A DNA stretch of 64,000 nucleotides from Halomicrobium urmianum (GCF_020217425.1 NZ_CP084090.1:1240001-1304000); one strand, 5' to 3'. Shown: positions 41,682-50,811, numbered from the stretch's first letter. The notes: a model not told the origin generated them from the sequence alone. Made by a program: numbers and translations.

Positions 41682-42527
41682 ATGGACGCGATCGTTCACG
41701 GCGGCGCGGGCCCGGAGCCGGACGCGCCTCAGGAGCGGCGGGCGAGGGTGGCCGATGCGGCCGACGCGGCAGCGGCGGCGGACGACCCCCTCCCGGCCGT
41801 CTGCGCGGCCGTCCGCGTGCTGGAGTCGGACCCTCGGTTCAACGCGGGGACGGGCAGCGCCGTCCAGAGCGACGGCCGGATCAGGACCGACGCGGGCCTG
41901 ATGACTGACGACGGGACGGTCGGCGCGGCCTGCGCCATGCCCGGCGTCGAGCACGCCGTCGACGCCGCCCGCGTCGTCGCGGCGGAGACGCCACACGTCC
42001 TGGTGGCCGGCGACCGGGCGGTCGACCTGGCCGCGGCCGCCGGCGTCGCCACCGACCGGGACCTCTGGACCGACCGGACGCGCGAGCGCTGGGCGGCCGC
42101 CGATCCGCCAGGGGGCAGGGTCGCCGAGCAGTTACCGTGGGTCATCGAGCGGTTCGGCGACGGCCACGACACCGTCGGCGCCACGGCGACCGACGGGAAT
42201 CGGCTGGCAGTGGCCACCTCGACCGGCGGTCGCTGGTTCGCGCTGGCCGGTCGGGCTGGGGATGTCCCGCAGGTCGGCGCGGGGTTCTACGCGGACGAAC
42301 GCGGCGCCGCCAGCGCGACCGGGGCAGGCGAGGCCATCGCCCGGTTCGGGCTGGCCCGGGCGGCCGTGGAACGGCTGGACGGAGAGGACCCGGAAGCGGC
42401 CGCGGCGTCGGCCGTCGACGCGTTCGCCGACGCCACGGGCGAGGGAGCAGGGGTCGTCCTCATCGACGCGGACGGCCGGGCGGGCGAGGCGTTCAATACC
42501 GCCGCGATGCAGACCGCGCGGCGGTGA
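41682..42527 (+). CDS. Isoaspartyl peptidase/L-asparaginase (Ntn-hydrolase, T2 family)
   Basis: 281 aa. It begins MDAIVHGGAGPEPD; HGGAG is the family N-terminus. GDGHDTVGATATD contains T164, the residue freed by autocleavage to become the nucleophile of the beta subunit. NAGTGSAVQSDG and GAGFYADERGAASATGAGEA are also conserved. The precursor would split into alpha (1-163) and beta chains. It hydrolyses beta-aspartyl peptides and/or asparagine. The family usually has ~300 residues, so this is a compact member. Confidence 0.92.
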   Translation: MDAIVHGGAGPEPDAPQERRARVADAADAAAAADDPLPAVCAAVRVLESDPRFNAGTGSAVQSDGRIRTDAGLMTDDGTVGAACAMPGVEHAVDAARVVAAETPHVLVAGDRAVDLAAAAGVATDRDLWTDRTRERWAAADPPGGRVAEQLPWVIERFGDGHDTVGATATDGNRLAVATSTGGRWFALAGRAGDVPQVGAGFYADERGAASATGAGEAIARFGLARAAVERLDGEDPEAAAASAVDAFADATGEGAGVVLIDADGRAGEAFNTAAMQTARR

Positions 42528-42564
42528 GAAATTTGTTCGGCGCTCAGACCGCCGTCGCACTCGC

Positions 42565-42798
42565 TCAGTCGTCCCAGGGATCGATCTTGTTGTCGTACTG
42601 GGGCTCGCCGACGTCGCGGAGACGGCCGAGCCCGGTCGCGAGGAGGGCGACGACGACGACCCCGACCAGCGAGCCCAGCAGCAGGGCGACGGCCGTCCAG
42701 GGGCCGTCGGTGACGCCGCCGAGGAGCGTCACGACGGCGACGGCGCCCCACAGGAGTCGGCTGGCGTAGATCGGCGGTCGATCACGCTCGGAACTCAT
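42565..42798 (-). CDS. Small two-helix membrane protein
   Basis: 77 aa. MSSERDRPPIYASRLLWGAV begins it, two hydrophobic segments span about residues 15-30 and 34-56, and the C-terminus is DVGEPQYDNKIDPWDD. It is a conserved haloarchaeal hypothetical. It is divergent from map by 60 bp. Function unknown. Confidence 0.7.
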   Translation of the reverse strand: MSSERDRPPIYASRLLWGAVAVVTLLGGVTDGPWTAVALLLGSLVGVVVVALLATGLGRLRDVGEPQYDNKIDPWDD

Positions 42799-42858
42799 CT
42801 CCCCTCTCTTTCGAGGCCAAGGGGAAACCCTTTGCCCTGCAACCGTCAACCCTTCCCC

Positions 42859-43755
42859 ATGACAGACGTGGACCTCGAGTCCGAGCAGTACGAGAAACAC
42901 CGCGAGGCCGGCGAGATCCTCGCGGAGGTGCGCGACGAGGCAGCCGAGATGGTCGAGGTGGGCGTCTCCCACCTGGAAGTGGCCGAGTGGGCCGAGGAGC
43001 GGATCCGGGAACTGGGCGGCGAGCCCGCCTTCCCCGTCAACATCAGCGTCGACCACGAGGCCGCGCACGCGACGCCCGCGCCCGGCGACGAGGAGACCTT
43101 CGGCGAGGAGATGATCAACCTCGACATCGGCGTCCACGTCGACGGCTGGCTCGCGGACACGGCCGTCACCGTCGACCTCTCGGGCAACGACGAGCTGGCC
43201 GCGGCCTCCGCAGAGGCGCTGGACGCCGCCATCGAGACGGTCGAGGCCGGCGTCGACACCAGCGAGATCGGCGCCGCCGTCGAGGAGGTCATCGAGGGGT
43301 ACGGCTACAGGCCCGTGGTCAACCTCACCGGCCACGGCCTGGGCCACTGGGAGCAACACACCGAGCCGAACATCCCGAACCGCGCCATCTCGCAGGGGAC
43401 GACCCTGGAGGCCGGCCAGGTCGTCGCTATCGAACCGTTCGCGACGACGGGCACGGGCAAGGTCCACGAGGGCAGCGACGAGCAGATCTTCGCCCTCGAG
43501 CGCGAGCGGTCGGTCCGCAACCGCCAGGCCCGCCAGGCGCTGGATCAGATCACCGAGGAGTTCAAGACGCTCCCCTTCGCCGCCCGGTGGCTCGACGTCC
43601 CCCGCGTCGAGATGACGCTCCGACGGCTCAAACAGCAGGACGTGGTCCACGGCTACCCCGTCCTCCAGGAGCGGAAGGGCGAACTGGTCAGCCAGAAGGA
43701 ACACACCGTCATCGTCACCGAGGACGGCTGCGAAGTGACGACGCGGAGCCGGTAG
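42859..43755 (+). CDS. map: Type II methionine aminopeptidase
   Basis: 298 aa. Metal ligands lie in NLDIGVHVDGWLADTAVTVD (two Asp), LTGHGLGHWEQH (His), EPFATTG (Glu) and QKEHTVIVTE (Glu). The ~60-residue insert between GSDEQIFAL and the C-terminal strand, with a helical subdomain, defines the type II (archaeal/eukaryotic) class. It removes initiator Met from new proteins at the ribosome. Confidence 0.96.
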   Translation: MTDVDLESEQYEKHREAGEILAEVRDEAAEMVEVGVSHLEVAEWAEERIRELGGEPAFPVNISVDHEAAHATPAPGDEETFGEEMINLDIGVHVDGWLADTAVTVDLSGNDELAAASAEALDAAIETVEAGVDTSEIGAAVEEVIEGYGYRPVVNLTGHGLGHWEQHTEPNIPNRAISQGTTLEAGQVVAIEPFATTGTGKVHEGSDEQIFALERERSVRNRQARQALDQITEEFKTLPFAARWLDVPRVEMTLRRLKQQDVVHGYPVLQERKGELVSQKEHTVIVTEDGCEVTTRSR

Positions 43756-43799
43756 GACCGCCCGGGACCGCGGGAGCGCTTTCTCGGCTATCCGGTATC

Positions 43800-43854
43800 A
43801 GATGGTATTAGATGCTGCTCTCTGGTTTTGTCCACCACCAGATGGTATTTGATG
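43800..43854. repeat. 15-bp direct repeat pair 40 bp apart
   Basis: AGATGGTATTAGATG at 43800-43814 and AGATGGTATTTGATG at 43840-43854. They lie in the AT-rich gap between the convergent map and zinc-ribbon genes; role unknown. Confidence 0.5.
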
Positions 43855-43952
43855 GTAAGGGTGGGGTCGAGCGGTCGCTGTAGCGCGTCGGCTCGCCGAA
43901 CGATAGCGACGCCAGCGGGTGACGAGACCAGTCGCTACCGGTCGGGATGGCC

Positions 43953-44150
43953 TCAGGCGTTGTTCATCCGGGTTTCGGTCGTGGTCCCGCAGACCCGACA
44001 CTTGCTTACCCGGTAGGGCTCCCTGGAGAACTGTGCGTTCTCCTCTTTGGTACTCTCGGTCAGGATCTTCACCGAAACCTCGTGTGGCGTCGTCCGTTCG
44101 CACGTTGAACACGACTCCGTCAGGTCAGTTGCGCCGTCTGTAGCTGCCAT
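43953..44150 (-). CDS. Small zinc-ribbon protein (DUF7835-like)
   Basis: 65 aa. Two knuckles, CSTCERTTPHEV and CRVCGTTTETRMNNA, enclose a basic/polar middle (KILTESTKEENAQFSREPYR), giving a four-cysteine zinc site. I recall this as DUF7835 in haloarchaea with moderate certainty. Small zinc proteins of this kind are abundant in haloarchaea and some act in motility or stress regulation. A TTTTTATG box precedes it by ~30 bp. Confidence 0.75.
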   Translation of the reverse strand: MAATDGATDLTESCSTCERTTPHEVSVKILTESTKEENAQFSREPYRVSKCRVCGTTTETRMNNA

Positions 44151-44332
44151 CCCACTTCGATTAATGCAGCCCAGACCGCATAAAAATCCCCAACGGTTCG
44201 CCGCCGTTCAGACCGTTTATCCGGGGATTAACCGGTGCCGATCCAGACGGAGGACGCAGGGCCCGGTCAGCGCGTTTACGGAGATTCAAGCGTCGGTATC
44301 ACCCGTGAAACCGACGTGAACGGCAACAAAGC

Positions 44333-44341
44333 TTATATAGT
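44333..44341 (+). promoter_or_regulatory. TATA box for the HIT-family gene
   Basis: TTATATAGT about 62 bp before the ATG at 44399, predicting a leader of roughly 36 nt. It is the strongest TATA-like sequence in the local 250-bp gap, which otherwise shows no gene. Confidence 0.55.
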
Positions 44342-44398
44342 ATGACTCGGCCGCCCGCGACCGCAGTGATTTTCTCCGGCGGCGGTCCACCGTGAGGC

Positions 44399-44935
44399 AT
44401 GGATCAGGTGTTCGCGCCGTGGCGCATCGAGTGGGTAGAGCGAGACGACGGGAACCCGGACGTCGACTGCGTCTTCTGCGACCTGCCAGAACGCGGCGAG
44501 GACCGCGACAACCGGGTGGTCGCCCGGAGCGAACACGCCTACGTCCTCCTGAACAACTACCCCTACAGCCCGGGCCACGTCATGGTGATCCCCTACGCCC
44601 ACACCGGCGAGTACGCCGACCTCTCCGAGGACGTCCTGCTCGACCACGCCCGACTGAAACAGCGGACCTTCGAGGCGCTGCGCGCGGGGCTGGACCCCGA
44701 CGCCTTCAACGCCGGCCTGAACCTGGGCGGTGGCCCCGCCGGCGGATCGATCGAGGACCACCTCCACACGCACGTCGTCCCGCGGTGGGAGGGCGACACC
44801 AACTTCATGCCCGTGATATCGGACACCCAGGTCATCGTCGAGGCCGTCGACGACACCTACGAGCGGCTCCGCGACGCCTTCGCCGGCCTCGACGGTGCGA
44901 CCGTCGAGGGCGAGGACGAGGCCGTGCGACTCTGA
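44399..44935 (+). CDS. HIT-family nucleotide hydrolase/transferase
   Basis: 178 aa. The N-terminus MDQVFAPWRIEWVERDD and CVFCDLP, with two Cys, precede a HIT domain. IEDHLHTHVVPRW is the histidine triad (HxHxHxx), and NNYPYSPGHVMVIPY is the preceding strand. Members act on nucleoside phosphates (Ap4A phosphorylase-like, Hint-like). FAPWR at the start matches the Ap4A/AMP-binding subgroup. Exact substrate unknown. Confidence 0.9.
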   Translation: MDQVFAPWRIEWVERDDGNPDVDCVFCDLPERGEDRDNRVVARSEHAYVLLNNYPYSPGHVMVIPYAHTGEYADLSEDVLLDHARLKQRTFEALRAGLDPDAFNAGLNLGGGPAGGSIEDHLHTHVVPRWEGDTNFMPVISDTQVIVEAVDDTYERLRDAFAGLDGATVEGEDEAVRL

Positions 44936-44973
44936 CGACACGCCTTTGTCGGGGGCCGCGTTAGGCTTCGCCG

Positions 44974-45885
44974 ATGTCTCGCGGTCCCGCGCTGCGACGG
45001 GTCGGGCTCGTGATCCTCGGGGTCAACGTCGCGCTCGCGGCCCTGAAAGGGGCAGTGTGGTGGGCGACGGGGAGCCTCGCCGTCGGCTCCGAGGCCGTCA
45101 ACAGCCTCGCCGACGCCACCTACAGCCTCGTCATCGTCGCCGGCCTCTACCTGACGACGCGCCCGCCGGACTTCGAGCACCCGCACGGCCACGAGCGCAT
45201 CGAACCGTTCGTGTCGCTGTTCGTCGCGCTGGGCGTCTTCGCCGCCGGCGGAGCCATCCTCTGGCGGGCCGGTCAGTCGCTGCTCTCCGGCGACATCGCG
45301 GTCGCGCGCGGGCCCGCTGCCGTCGGGGTGCTCGCGCTCTCGGCCGCGGTCAAGTACGGGCTCTACCGGTACTGCCTCTCCGAGGGTCGGGACCGCAACT
45401 CCCCGGCGCTGGTCGCGACCGCGAAGGACAACCGCAACGACATCCTGACCGCGGGCGCGGCGCTGGTCGGCGTCGCAGGGGCCGCGCTGGGTTTCCCGGT
45501 GCTCGACCCGCTATCCGCCCTGCTCGTCGCAGTCGGCATCCTCTACACGGGCGTCGAGATCGTCCGGGACAACGTCGACTACCTCGTCGGCGCGGCACCG
45601 CCCGAAGACCTGCGCGTCGAGATCCTCCGGCGGGCGCTGGCCCACCCGGACGTCGAGGGAGCCCACGACGTGATCGCCCACTACGTCGGTCCGGAGATCG
45701 ACGTCAGCGTCCACGTCGAGGTGGAGGGCGACCGGACGCTCCGGGAGGCCCACGACATCGAGTCCGCCGTCGTCGCGTCCATCGAGGCCCTCCCCGAGGT
45801 CGACGACGCGTTCGTCCACGTCGACCCGAAGGAGCTGGGCGAGTGGAAGCCCGACGAGTCGGTCGAGCGACTCAGGGACTCCTGA
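44974..45885 (+). CDS. Cation diffusion facilitator transporter
   Basis: 303 aa with six predicted membrane helices over residues ~1-200 and a soluble C-terminal ferredoxin-like domain (~205-290). EAVNSLADATYS in helix 2, HPHGHERIEPF in the following loop and DNRNDILTAGAAL in helix 5 carry the metal-site residues, though the usual H-D pairs are partly replaced by N and D. It would export a divalent metal (Zn, Mn, Co or Fe) by proton antiport. The ending (KELGEWKPDESVERLRDS) is a short acidic tail. Confidence 0.9.
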   Translation: MSRGPALRRVGLVILGVNVALAALKGAVWWATGSLAVGSEAVNSLADATYSLVIVAGLYLTTRPPDFEHPHGHERIEPFVSLFVALGVFAAGGAILWRAGQSLLSGDIAVARGPAAVGVLALSAAVKYGLYRYCLSEGRDRNSPALVATAKDNRNDILTAGAALVGVAGAALGFPVLDPLSALLVAVGILYTGVEIVRDNVDYLVGAAPPEDLRVEILRRALAHPDVEGAHDVIAHYVGPEIDVSVHVEVEGDRTLREAHDIESAVVASIEALPEVDDAFVHVDPKELGEWKPDESVERLRDS

Positions 45886-45987
45886 CCGTCAGCGTGCCCG
45901 ATCTGGACGCTTGGGAGCCAGGGAGTTCCCGGTCGATGCCGATATTCCAACGGCGCCTCTATTAGATACAATGTACATATCACTGAG

Positions 45988-45996
45988 TATTATATA
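45988..45996 (+). promoter_or_regulatory. TATA box of the ABC exporter operon
   Basis: TATTATATA, centred 26 bp before an ATG at 46019 and 112 bp before the secreted-protein ATG at 46105. It is set in the most AT-rich stretch of the gap (45960-46000). Confidence 0.65.
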
Positions 45997-46018
45997 GGAC
46001 GAGTTTGTGGACCCGGAT

Positions 46019-46108
46019 ATGGCTCTGATACCGCCCCCTGCGCAACGCAGTATCGTCCCCGAACAGGGGTCGTCGACTCGCTTCCCCCTCCACGGAGCGC
46101 GACGATGA
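46019..46108 (+). CDS. Candidate leaderless 29-aa ORF at the head of the ABC exporter operon
   Basis: The ATG stands exactly where transcription should start from the TATA box at 45988-45996. The product begins MALIPPPAQRSIVPEQGSST and the TGA overlaps the next ATG as ATGA. No fold is recognisable. It may be a coupling leader peptide, paralleling the 40-codon ORF before the RND operon, or just an mRNA leader. Confidence 0.4.
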   Translation: MALIPPPAQRSIVPEQGSSTRFPLHGARR

Positions 46109-47610
46109 ACGGTCGGACGCTCTCCGCGGCGGCGCTCGCGCTCGTGCTCGTCGCCTCCGCCGCCGTCGCGCCCGCTGCCGGCCAGGACAGCGGTCTCGAG
46201 GACGACGCCATCGTGACCATCGACGTCGAACCGCGGCCGGAGAACCCCGACCCCGGCGAAGAGGTCACGTTCGACGCGACGATCGAGAACGTCGTCGAAA
46301 ACGCCAGGACGTACAACCTCCAGCGCGTAGAGCTGCGGGAGTCGCCCGACGCCGAGGACGAGGTCGACGGGACCGACCTCAACAGCGACGTTCAGGGCGG
46401 CGAGTCCGTCACGGCATCGGTCAGCGAGCAGTTCGACGAGTCCGGCGAGTACACGCGCTACGTCCACATCCAGATGCTCTCGCCCACCGGCGACCTGATC
46501 AACCTGGTGCGCGAGGTGAACGTGACTGTCCGGCAGTCCCACCCCTCGCTGTCGATGACGGTCGACTCGGTCGACGGCGACGGCGACGGATCTCTGTCGG
46601 TGTCCGTCGCCAACGCCCTGCCCGACCCGGTCCGGGGCGTCACCCTGACGTTCGGCGACGGCGACGTCTCCGTGGTCGACCAGCGGCGGATCGTCTCGCA
46701 GATCGCGTCGGGCGAGCAGGCCACCGTCACCGTCGACGCGCAGGACATCTCTAGCGGTCGCCAGACCGTGCCGGTCGAACTGGAGTACGTGACCGCAGAC
46801 GGGGAGTCCCGGTCGACGACCGAGAACCTGTCCGTGCGGGCCGGGAACGGCGGCGACGCCGACGTGCGGCTGACCGACCTCCAGGTCGCCCGGGACGGAG
46901 AAGAACTCCGGATCAGCGGCAAGGCGAGCAACCTCGGCGCGAGCAACGTCTCCGGCGTCCTCGTCGGGGTGGGCGACGGCGACGGCGTCGGCCCCGCCGG
47001 GAGCCAGTCAGAGGCGTTCGTCGGGACCGTCGGCCCGAGCGGCGAGGCCGAGTTCACCGTGCGAGCGGCGATCGAGTCGAACGGGTCGGTGACGGTCCCG
47101 CTCGAGGTCAGCCACGCCGACGGCGGCCGCCGCGTCGCGACCGAGCAGACCGTCGCGTACGTCCCCGAGGAGCCCGCCGACGTGACGCTCACCGGCGTCA
47201 GCGTCGAACAGCAGGGACGGGAACTGGTCGTCAGCGGTAGCGTAAGCAACCTCGACGACGAGAACGTCACCGGCGTCGTGGTGTCGGCCGCCGAGGGCGA
47301 CGCCGTCGCGCCCGGCCAGAACCGAGCGGAGTACTTCGTCGGCTCCATCTCCGGGAGCGACTTCTCGTCGTTCGAGGTGCGCGCCGCACTCACCGGGCAG
47401 CGCAACGGATCGGTGACGATCCCGCTGCGCGTCCGCTTCACCGACGACGGCCGCGAAGTCACCGAGACCGTCGAGCGCCAGTACCAGCTCCAGCAGGGCG
47501 CGGCGCCGGAAACCAGCCAGTCGTCCTCGCCGGGGCTGCTGGTCCCGGTCGCCGGCCTCGCGCTCGTCGCCGTCCTCGCGATCGTCGGGTGGACCCGCTA
47601 CAGAGAATGA
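46105..47610 (+). CDS. Secreted, membrane-anchored CARDB/COG1361-type protein, partner of the ABC exporter
   Basis: 501 aa. The signal peptide is MNGRTLSAAALALVLVASAA with AAGQ near the cleavage site. Ig-like repeats follow: residues ~250-350 and ~355-450 are close duplicates (DVRLTDLQVARDGEELRISG versus DVTLTGVSVEQQGRELVVSG). A Ser-rich linker and a C-terminal helix (LLVPVAGLALVAVLAIVGWT) end in RYRE. The stop overlaps the ATPase ATG as ATGA, so it belongs to the transporter operon. By position it could be the outside adaptor, as MacA is for bacterial MacB, although it is not homologous to MacA. Confidence 0.85.
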   Translation: MNGRTLSAAALALVLVASAAVAPAAGQDSGLEDDAIVTIDVEPRPENPDPGEEVTFDATIENVVENARTYNLQRVELRESPDAEDEVDGTDLNSDVQGGESVTASVSEQFDESGEYTRYVHIQMLSPTGDLINLVREVNVTVRQSHPSLSMTVDSVDGDGDGSLSVSVANALPDPVRGVTLTFGDGDVSVVDQRRIVSQIASGEQATVTVDAQDISSGRQTVPVELEYVTADGESRSTTENLSVRAGNGGDADVRLTDLQVARDGEELRISGKASNLGASNVSGVLVGVGDGDGVGPAGSQSEAFVGTVGPSGEAEFTVRAAIESNGSVTVPLEVSHADGGRRVATEQTVAYVPEEPADVTLTGVSVEQQGRELVVSGSVSNLDDENVTGVVVSAAEGDAVAPGQNRAEYFVGSISGSDFSSFEVRAALTGQRNGSVTIPLRVRFTDDGREVTETVERQYQLQQGAAPETSQSSSPGLLVPVAGLALVAVLAIVGWTRYRE

Positions 47611-48275
47611 GTGTACTCGACACGAACGCCGCAGTCAAAGAGTACGACTCGGGTGACAAGCGGCTCCGCGCGCTCGACGGCGTCGACGTCTCCGTCGAGG
47701 CGGGTGAGTTCGTCGCCATCGTCGGCCCCTCCGGCAGCGGCAAGTCCACGCTGCTGAACCTGCTCGGCCTGCTCGACGAGCCCACCGAGGGCAGCGTCGA
47801 GGTCGAGGGGACCCGGCTGTCGACGCTGTCGACCAGCGAGCGGACGGACCTGCGCCGCGAGACCGTCGGATTCGTCTTCCAGAGCTTCTACCTGATTCCG
47901 ACCCTGACGGCCCGGGGGAACGTCGCGGTACCGGGGCTGGTCAGGTCGGATCGCGACTCGGTGTCCGAACGTGCCGAGACCCTGCTCGAACGGGTCGGGC
48001 TCGGCGACCGCACGAACCACTACCCCAACGAGCTGTCGGGCGGACAGAAACAGCGGGTCGCCGTCGCGCGGTCGCTCATCAACGACCCCGACGTACTCCT
48101 GGCCGACGAACCGACGGGAAACCTCGACCAGGACACCGGCGCGAAGGTGCTCGACGTCTTCGACGAGATCACCGACGAGGGCGTCGCGGTCCTGACGGTC
48201 ACCCACGACGAGCAGGTCAGCGACTTCGCGGACCGCATCGTCAGACTGGTCGACGGGAGGATCGAGTCCCGATGA
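47607..48275 (+). CDS. ABC transporter ATPase (MacB/LolD-type)
   Basis: 222 aa. Walker A GPSGSGKST, Q-loop FVFQSFYLIPTLTARGNV, signature LSGGQKQRVAVAR, Walker B LLADEPTGNLD and H-loop TVTHDEQV are all intact. The QSFYLIP and EPTGNLD features fit the LolD/MacB/FtsE exporter class. It overlaps both neighbours by ATGA. It powers conformational change in the FtsX-like permease encoded next. Confidence 0.95.
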   Translation: MSVLDTNAAVKEYDSGDKRLRALDGVDVSVEAGEFVAIVGPSGSGKSTLLNLLGLLDEPTEGSVEVEGTRLSTLSTSERTDLRRETVGFVFQSFYLIPTLTARGNVAVPGLVRSDRDSVSERAETLLERVGLGDRTNHYPNELSGGQKQRVAVARSLINDPDVLLADEPTGNLDQDTGAKVLDVFDEITDEGVAVLTVTHDEQVSDFADRIVRLVDGRIESR

Positions 48276-49411
48276 TCGACAGCCCGTTCTCCCGCCGCTT
48301 CCCGTTCGCGGCGCTGGCCTGGCACAACCTCTCGCGCGCGAAGGCCCGCTCGATCCTCGCGACGGCCGGGATCACGATCGGCGTGATCGCCATCGCGTCG
48401 CTGGGGATGTTCGGGGCCGCCTACGAGCAGTCGCTGCGCAACACGTTCGACGACACCGTCAGTCAGGTGTACGTCAGCCCCGGCGAGGACGCGTCGTTCG
48501 ACGCGATGACGCGGATGCACGTCCAGGAGATCGAGCGGACAGTCGACGGCGACGTCTACCCCGTCGGCTACTTCACTGCGAACGTCAGCGGGATCGCGGC
48601 CGAAGACGCGCAGGTCACCATGGTGTCGCTCGACAGGCCGACCGATTTCTACGACATCGCCAGCGGTGACACCGACGGCGATTGGCGGTCGGGCGTGATA
48701 ATCGGATCCGCGGTCGCAGAACAGCTCGAGGTCGACGTCGGCGACGGCATCACCGTCGACGGGAACACCCGCCGCGTCCGCGCCGTCCTCCAGGAGGCCG
48801 GGCGCGGGCAGGTGCTCCCGGCGGACGACGCCATCGTCGTCCCGCAGTCGCGGGCCCCCTCGAAGGAGTACCAGTTGATCATCGTCCACTCCGAGAACCC
48901 GCAGAAGGCGTTCGAGACGTCCAACCGCATGGACGAGGAACTCAACGGCCGCGAGGAGCGGTACTCGGTAAACGACGCCGAAGAAGGCTACGAGCAGCTG
49001 AATCAGCAGCTCAATACGTTCAACATGCTGCTGATCGGGATCGGTAGCGTCTCCCTGCTCGTCGCGAGCGTCAGCATCCTCAACGTGATGCTCATGTCGA
49101 CGATCGAGCGCAAGGAGGAGATCGGCGTCATGCGGGCCGTCGGCTATCACCGCCTTGACGTCCTGCGGCTGATGCTGGTGGAGGCCTCACTGCTGGGGGT
49201 GATCGGCGCCCTCGTCGGCGTCGCCATCAGCGTCCTCATGGGGATGGCGATCAACGCCGAACTGCTCAGCGACCCGCTGGCGTTCACGACCGAGGCGCTC
49301 ACGTACACCGTGCTTGGCTTCCTGTTCGGGACGCTGGCGAGCTTCGTCAGCGGGCTCTATCCGGCGTGGAAGGCCGCCAACGCGCGGCCCGTCGAGGCGC
49401 TGCGGGACTAG
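48272..49411 (+). CDS. ABC transporter permease (MacB/FtsX fold)
   Basis: 379 aa. One helix near residues 25-50 (SILATAGITIGVIAIASLGM), a ~200-residue outer domain, then three helices (about 250-275, 305-330 and 345-365). IERKEEIGVMRAVGYHRLDV is the coupling segment typical of FtsX-like permeases and GLYPAWKAANARPVEALR is the usual end. MacB-type proteins work as mechanotransmission exporters. The substrate is unknown. The 4-bp overlap with the ATPase gene shows translational coupling. Confidence 0.93.
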   Translation: MIDSPFSRRFPFAALAWHNLSRAKARSILATAGITIGVIAIASLGMFGAAYEQSLRNTFDDTVSQVYVSPGEDASFDAMTRMHVQEIERTVDGDVYPVGYFTANVSGIAAEDAQVTMVSLDRPTDFYDIASGDTDGDWRSGVIIGSAVAEQLEVDVGDGITVDGNTRRVRAVLQEAGRGQVLPADDAIVVPQSRAPSKEYQLIIVHSENPQKAFETSNRMDEELNGREERYSVNDAEEGYEQLNQQLNTFNMLLIGIGSVSLLVASVSILNVMLMSTIERKEEIGVMRAVGYHRLDVLRLMLVEASLLGVIGALVGVAISVLMGMAINAELLSDPLAFTTEALTYTVLGFLFGTLASFVSGLYPAWKAANARPVEALRD

Positions 49412-49464
49412 CGACCGTCCTTCATCTTAAAAGCGGAAATAGCGCGACGACACTACCGCCCGCG

Positions 49465-50727
49465 TCAGACCGGCTCCCCGAACGCGTACACCGTGTTGTG
49501 ACTGGTGATCTCGCAGTCGACCATGTCACCTACCGCCAGCCCGCGCTCCTCGGCGTCGGCGATCACGACCTGGCGGTAGGCCTCGTCGTAGCCCACCAGC
49601 GACTCCTCGGTGCCGTCCTCGACGAGCAGGACCTCGCTCTCCCGGCCGATCATGGACTCGTAGGCCTCGCCGGTGACCTCCATCTTGCAGTCGGTCATGG
49701 CCTTCGAGCGGTCCTTCTTGGTCTGGCCGCCCAGCCCCTTCATGTCGGCGGCGTCGGTGCCGGGGCGCTTCGAGAAGCGCGTGACGTTGATCTTCTCGGG
49801 GCGGGTCTCCCGCAGCAGGGCCATCGACTGCTGGAAGTCGCGGTCGGTCTCGCTGGGGAAGCCGACGATGAAGTCCGTCGACAGCGTCCAGTAGTCGAGG
49901 CGGTCGTCGAACGTCTCGACGACCTCGACGTACTCCTCGACGGCGTGCTGGCGGCGCATGTCGGCGAGGACGTCGTCGCTGCCGGACTGGACGGGCGCGT
50001 GCAGGAAGTTGTACAGCTCGTCGTGCTCGGCGAAGACCTCCGCGAGTTCCTCGCGGACGCCGTGGACGCCCTTGGGGTTGGCCATGCCGACGCGGACCCG
50101 GAACTCGCCGTCGACCTCGGTGCAGATCCGGTCCAGAAGTTCGGGAAGGAGGCTCTCGCCCTGGTTGCGGTCCCAGCCGTAGACGCCGGTGTCCTGACCG
50201 GTGATCCGGATCTCCTTCGCGCCGGCGTGGACCAGCGCCCGGGCCTTCTCGACGTTCTCCTCGACCGAGGGCGACTCGATCCGGCCGGTGGCGTGCTTGG
50301 TGATGCAGTACGAGCAGTCGCTCATGCACCCGCGTCCGATGGGGAGGATGCCGACGACGCCGTCGAGAACGGTCTCGGTGTCGGGCGTCACGGTCGGGCA
50401 CTCCCCGTTGAGGACGTGCTGGGGGACGTCGTCCCAGTGGAGGATCTCGGCGTCGACGCCCTCGTCGCGGAACTGCTCGCCCTGGGCCAGCGCCATGCAG
50501 CCGGTGATCACCAGGTCAGCGGGCGTCTCCTCATCCAGCTCTTTGGCCCGCCGGAGCATGTTGCGCTCCGTCTTCTCGACGACGGTGCAGGTGTTGAGGA
50601 TGGCCACGTCGGCCTCCTCGGGACCGTCGGCCGGGTGGTGACCCCCGTCGCGGAGCGCCTGCTCGATCTCCTGGCTCTCCCCGCGGTTGGAGGTGCACCC
50701 GTACGTCTCGATGTGGTAGCGGGCCAT
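49465..50727 (-). CDS. tRNA t6A37 methylthiotransferase (MtaB/Cdkal1-type radical SAM)
   Basis: 420 aa. UPF0004 domain: IETYGCTSNRGES, LNTCTVVEKTE, VITGCMALAQG (three auxiliary-cluster Cys). Radical SAM motif GRGCMSDCSYC. C-terminal TRAM domain from ~360 (IGRESEVLLVEDG). It adds a methylthio group to t6A at position 37 of ANN-decoding tRNAs. Archaeal members are closest to eukaryotic Cdkal1 and bacterial MtaB. Convergent with the ABC permease gene. Confidence 0.93.
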   Translation of the reverse strand: MARYHIETYGCTSNRGESQEIEQALRDGGHHPADGPEEADVAILNTCTVVEKTERNMLRRAKELDEETPADLVITGCMALAQGEQFRDEGVDAEILHWDDVPQHVLNGECPTVTPDTETVLDGVVGILPIGRGCMSDCSYCITKHATGRIESPSVEENVEKARALVHAGAKEIRITGQDTGVYGWDRNQGESLLPELLDRICTEVDGEFRVRVGMANPKGVHGVREELAEVFAEHDELYNFLHAPVQSGSDDVLADMRRQHAVEEYVEVVETFDDRLDYWTLSTDFIVGFPSETDRDFQQSMALLRETRPEKINVTRFSKRPGTDAADMKGLGGQTKKDRSKAMTDCKMEVTGEAYESMIGRESEVLLVEDGTEESLVGYDEAYRQVVIADAEERGLAVGDMVDCEITSHNTVYAFGEPV

Positions 50728-50811
50728 TGCCGTGCCTAGGCGTTGTCGCTCGCGGCCAAAAGCGCGACGGATCGGAGCGACCCGCGGGGCCTTCGCTCCA
50801 CCGGCCGGGGA

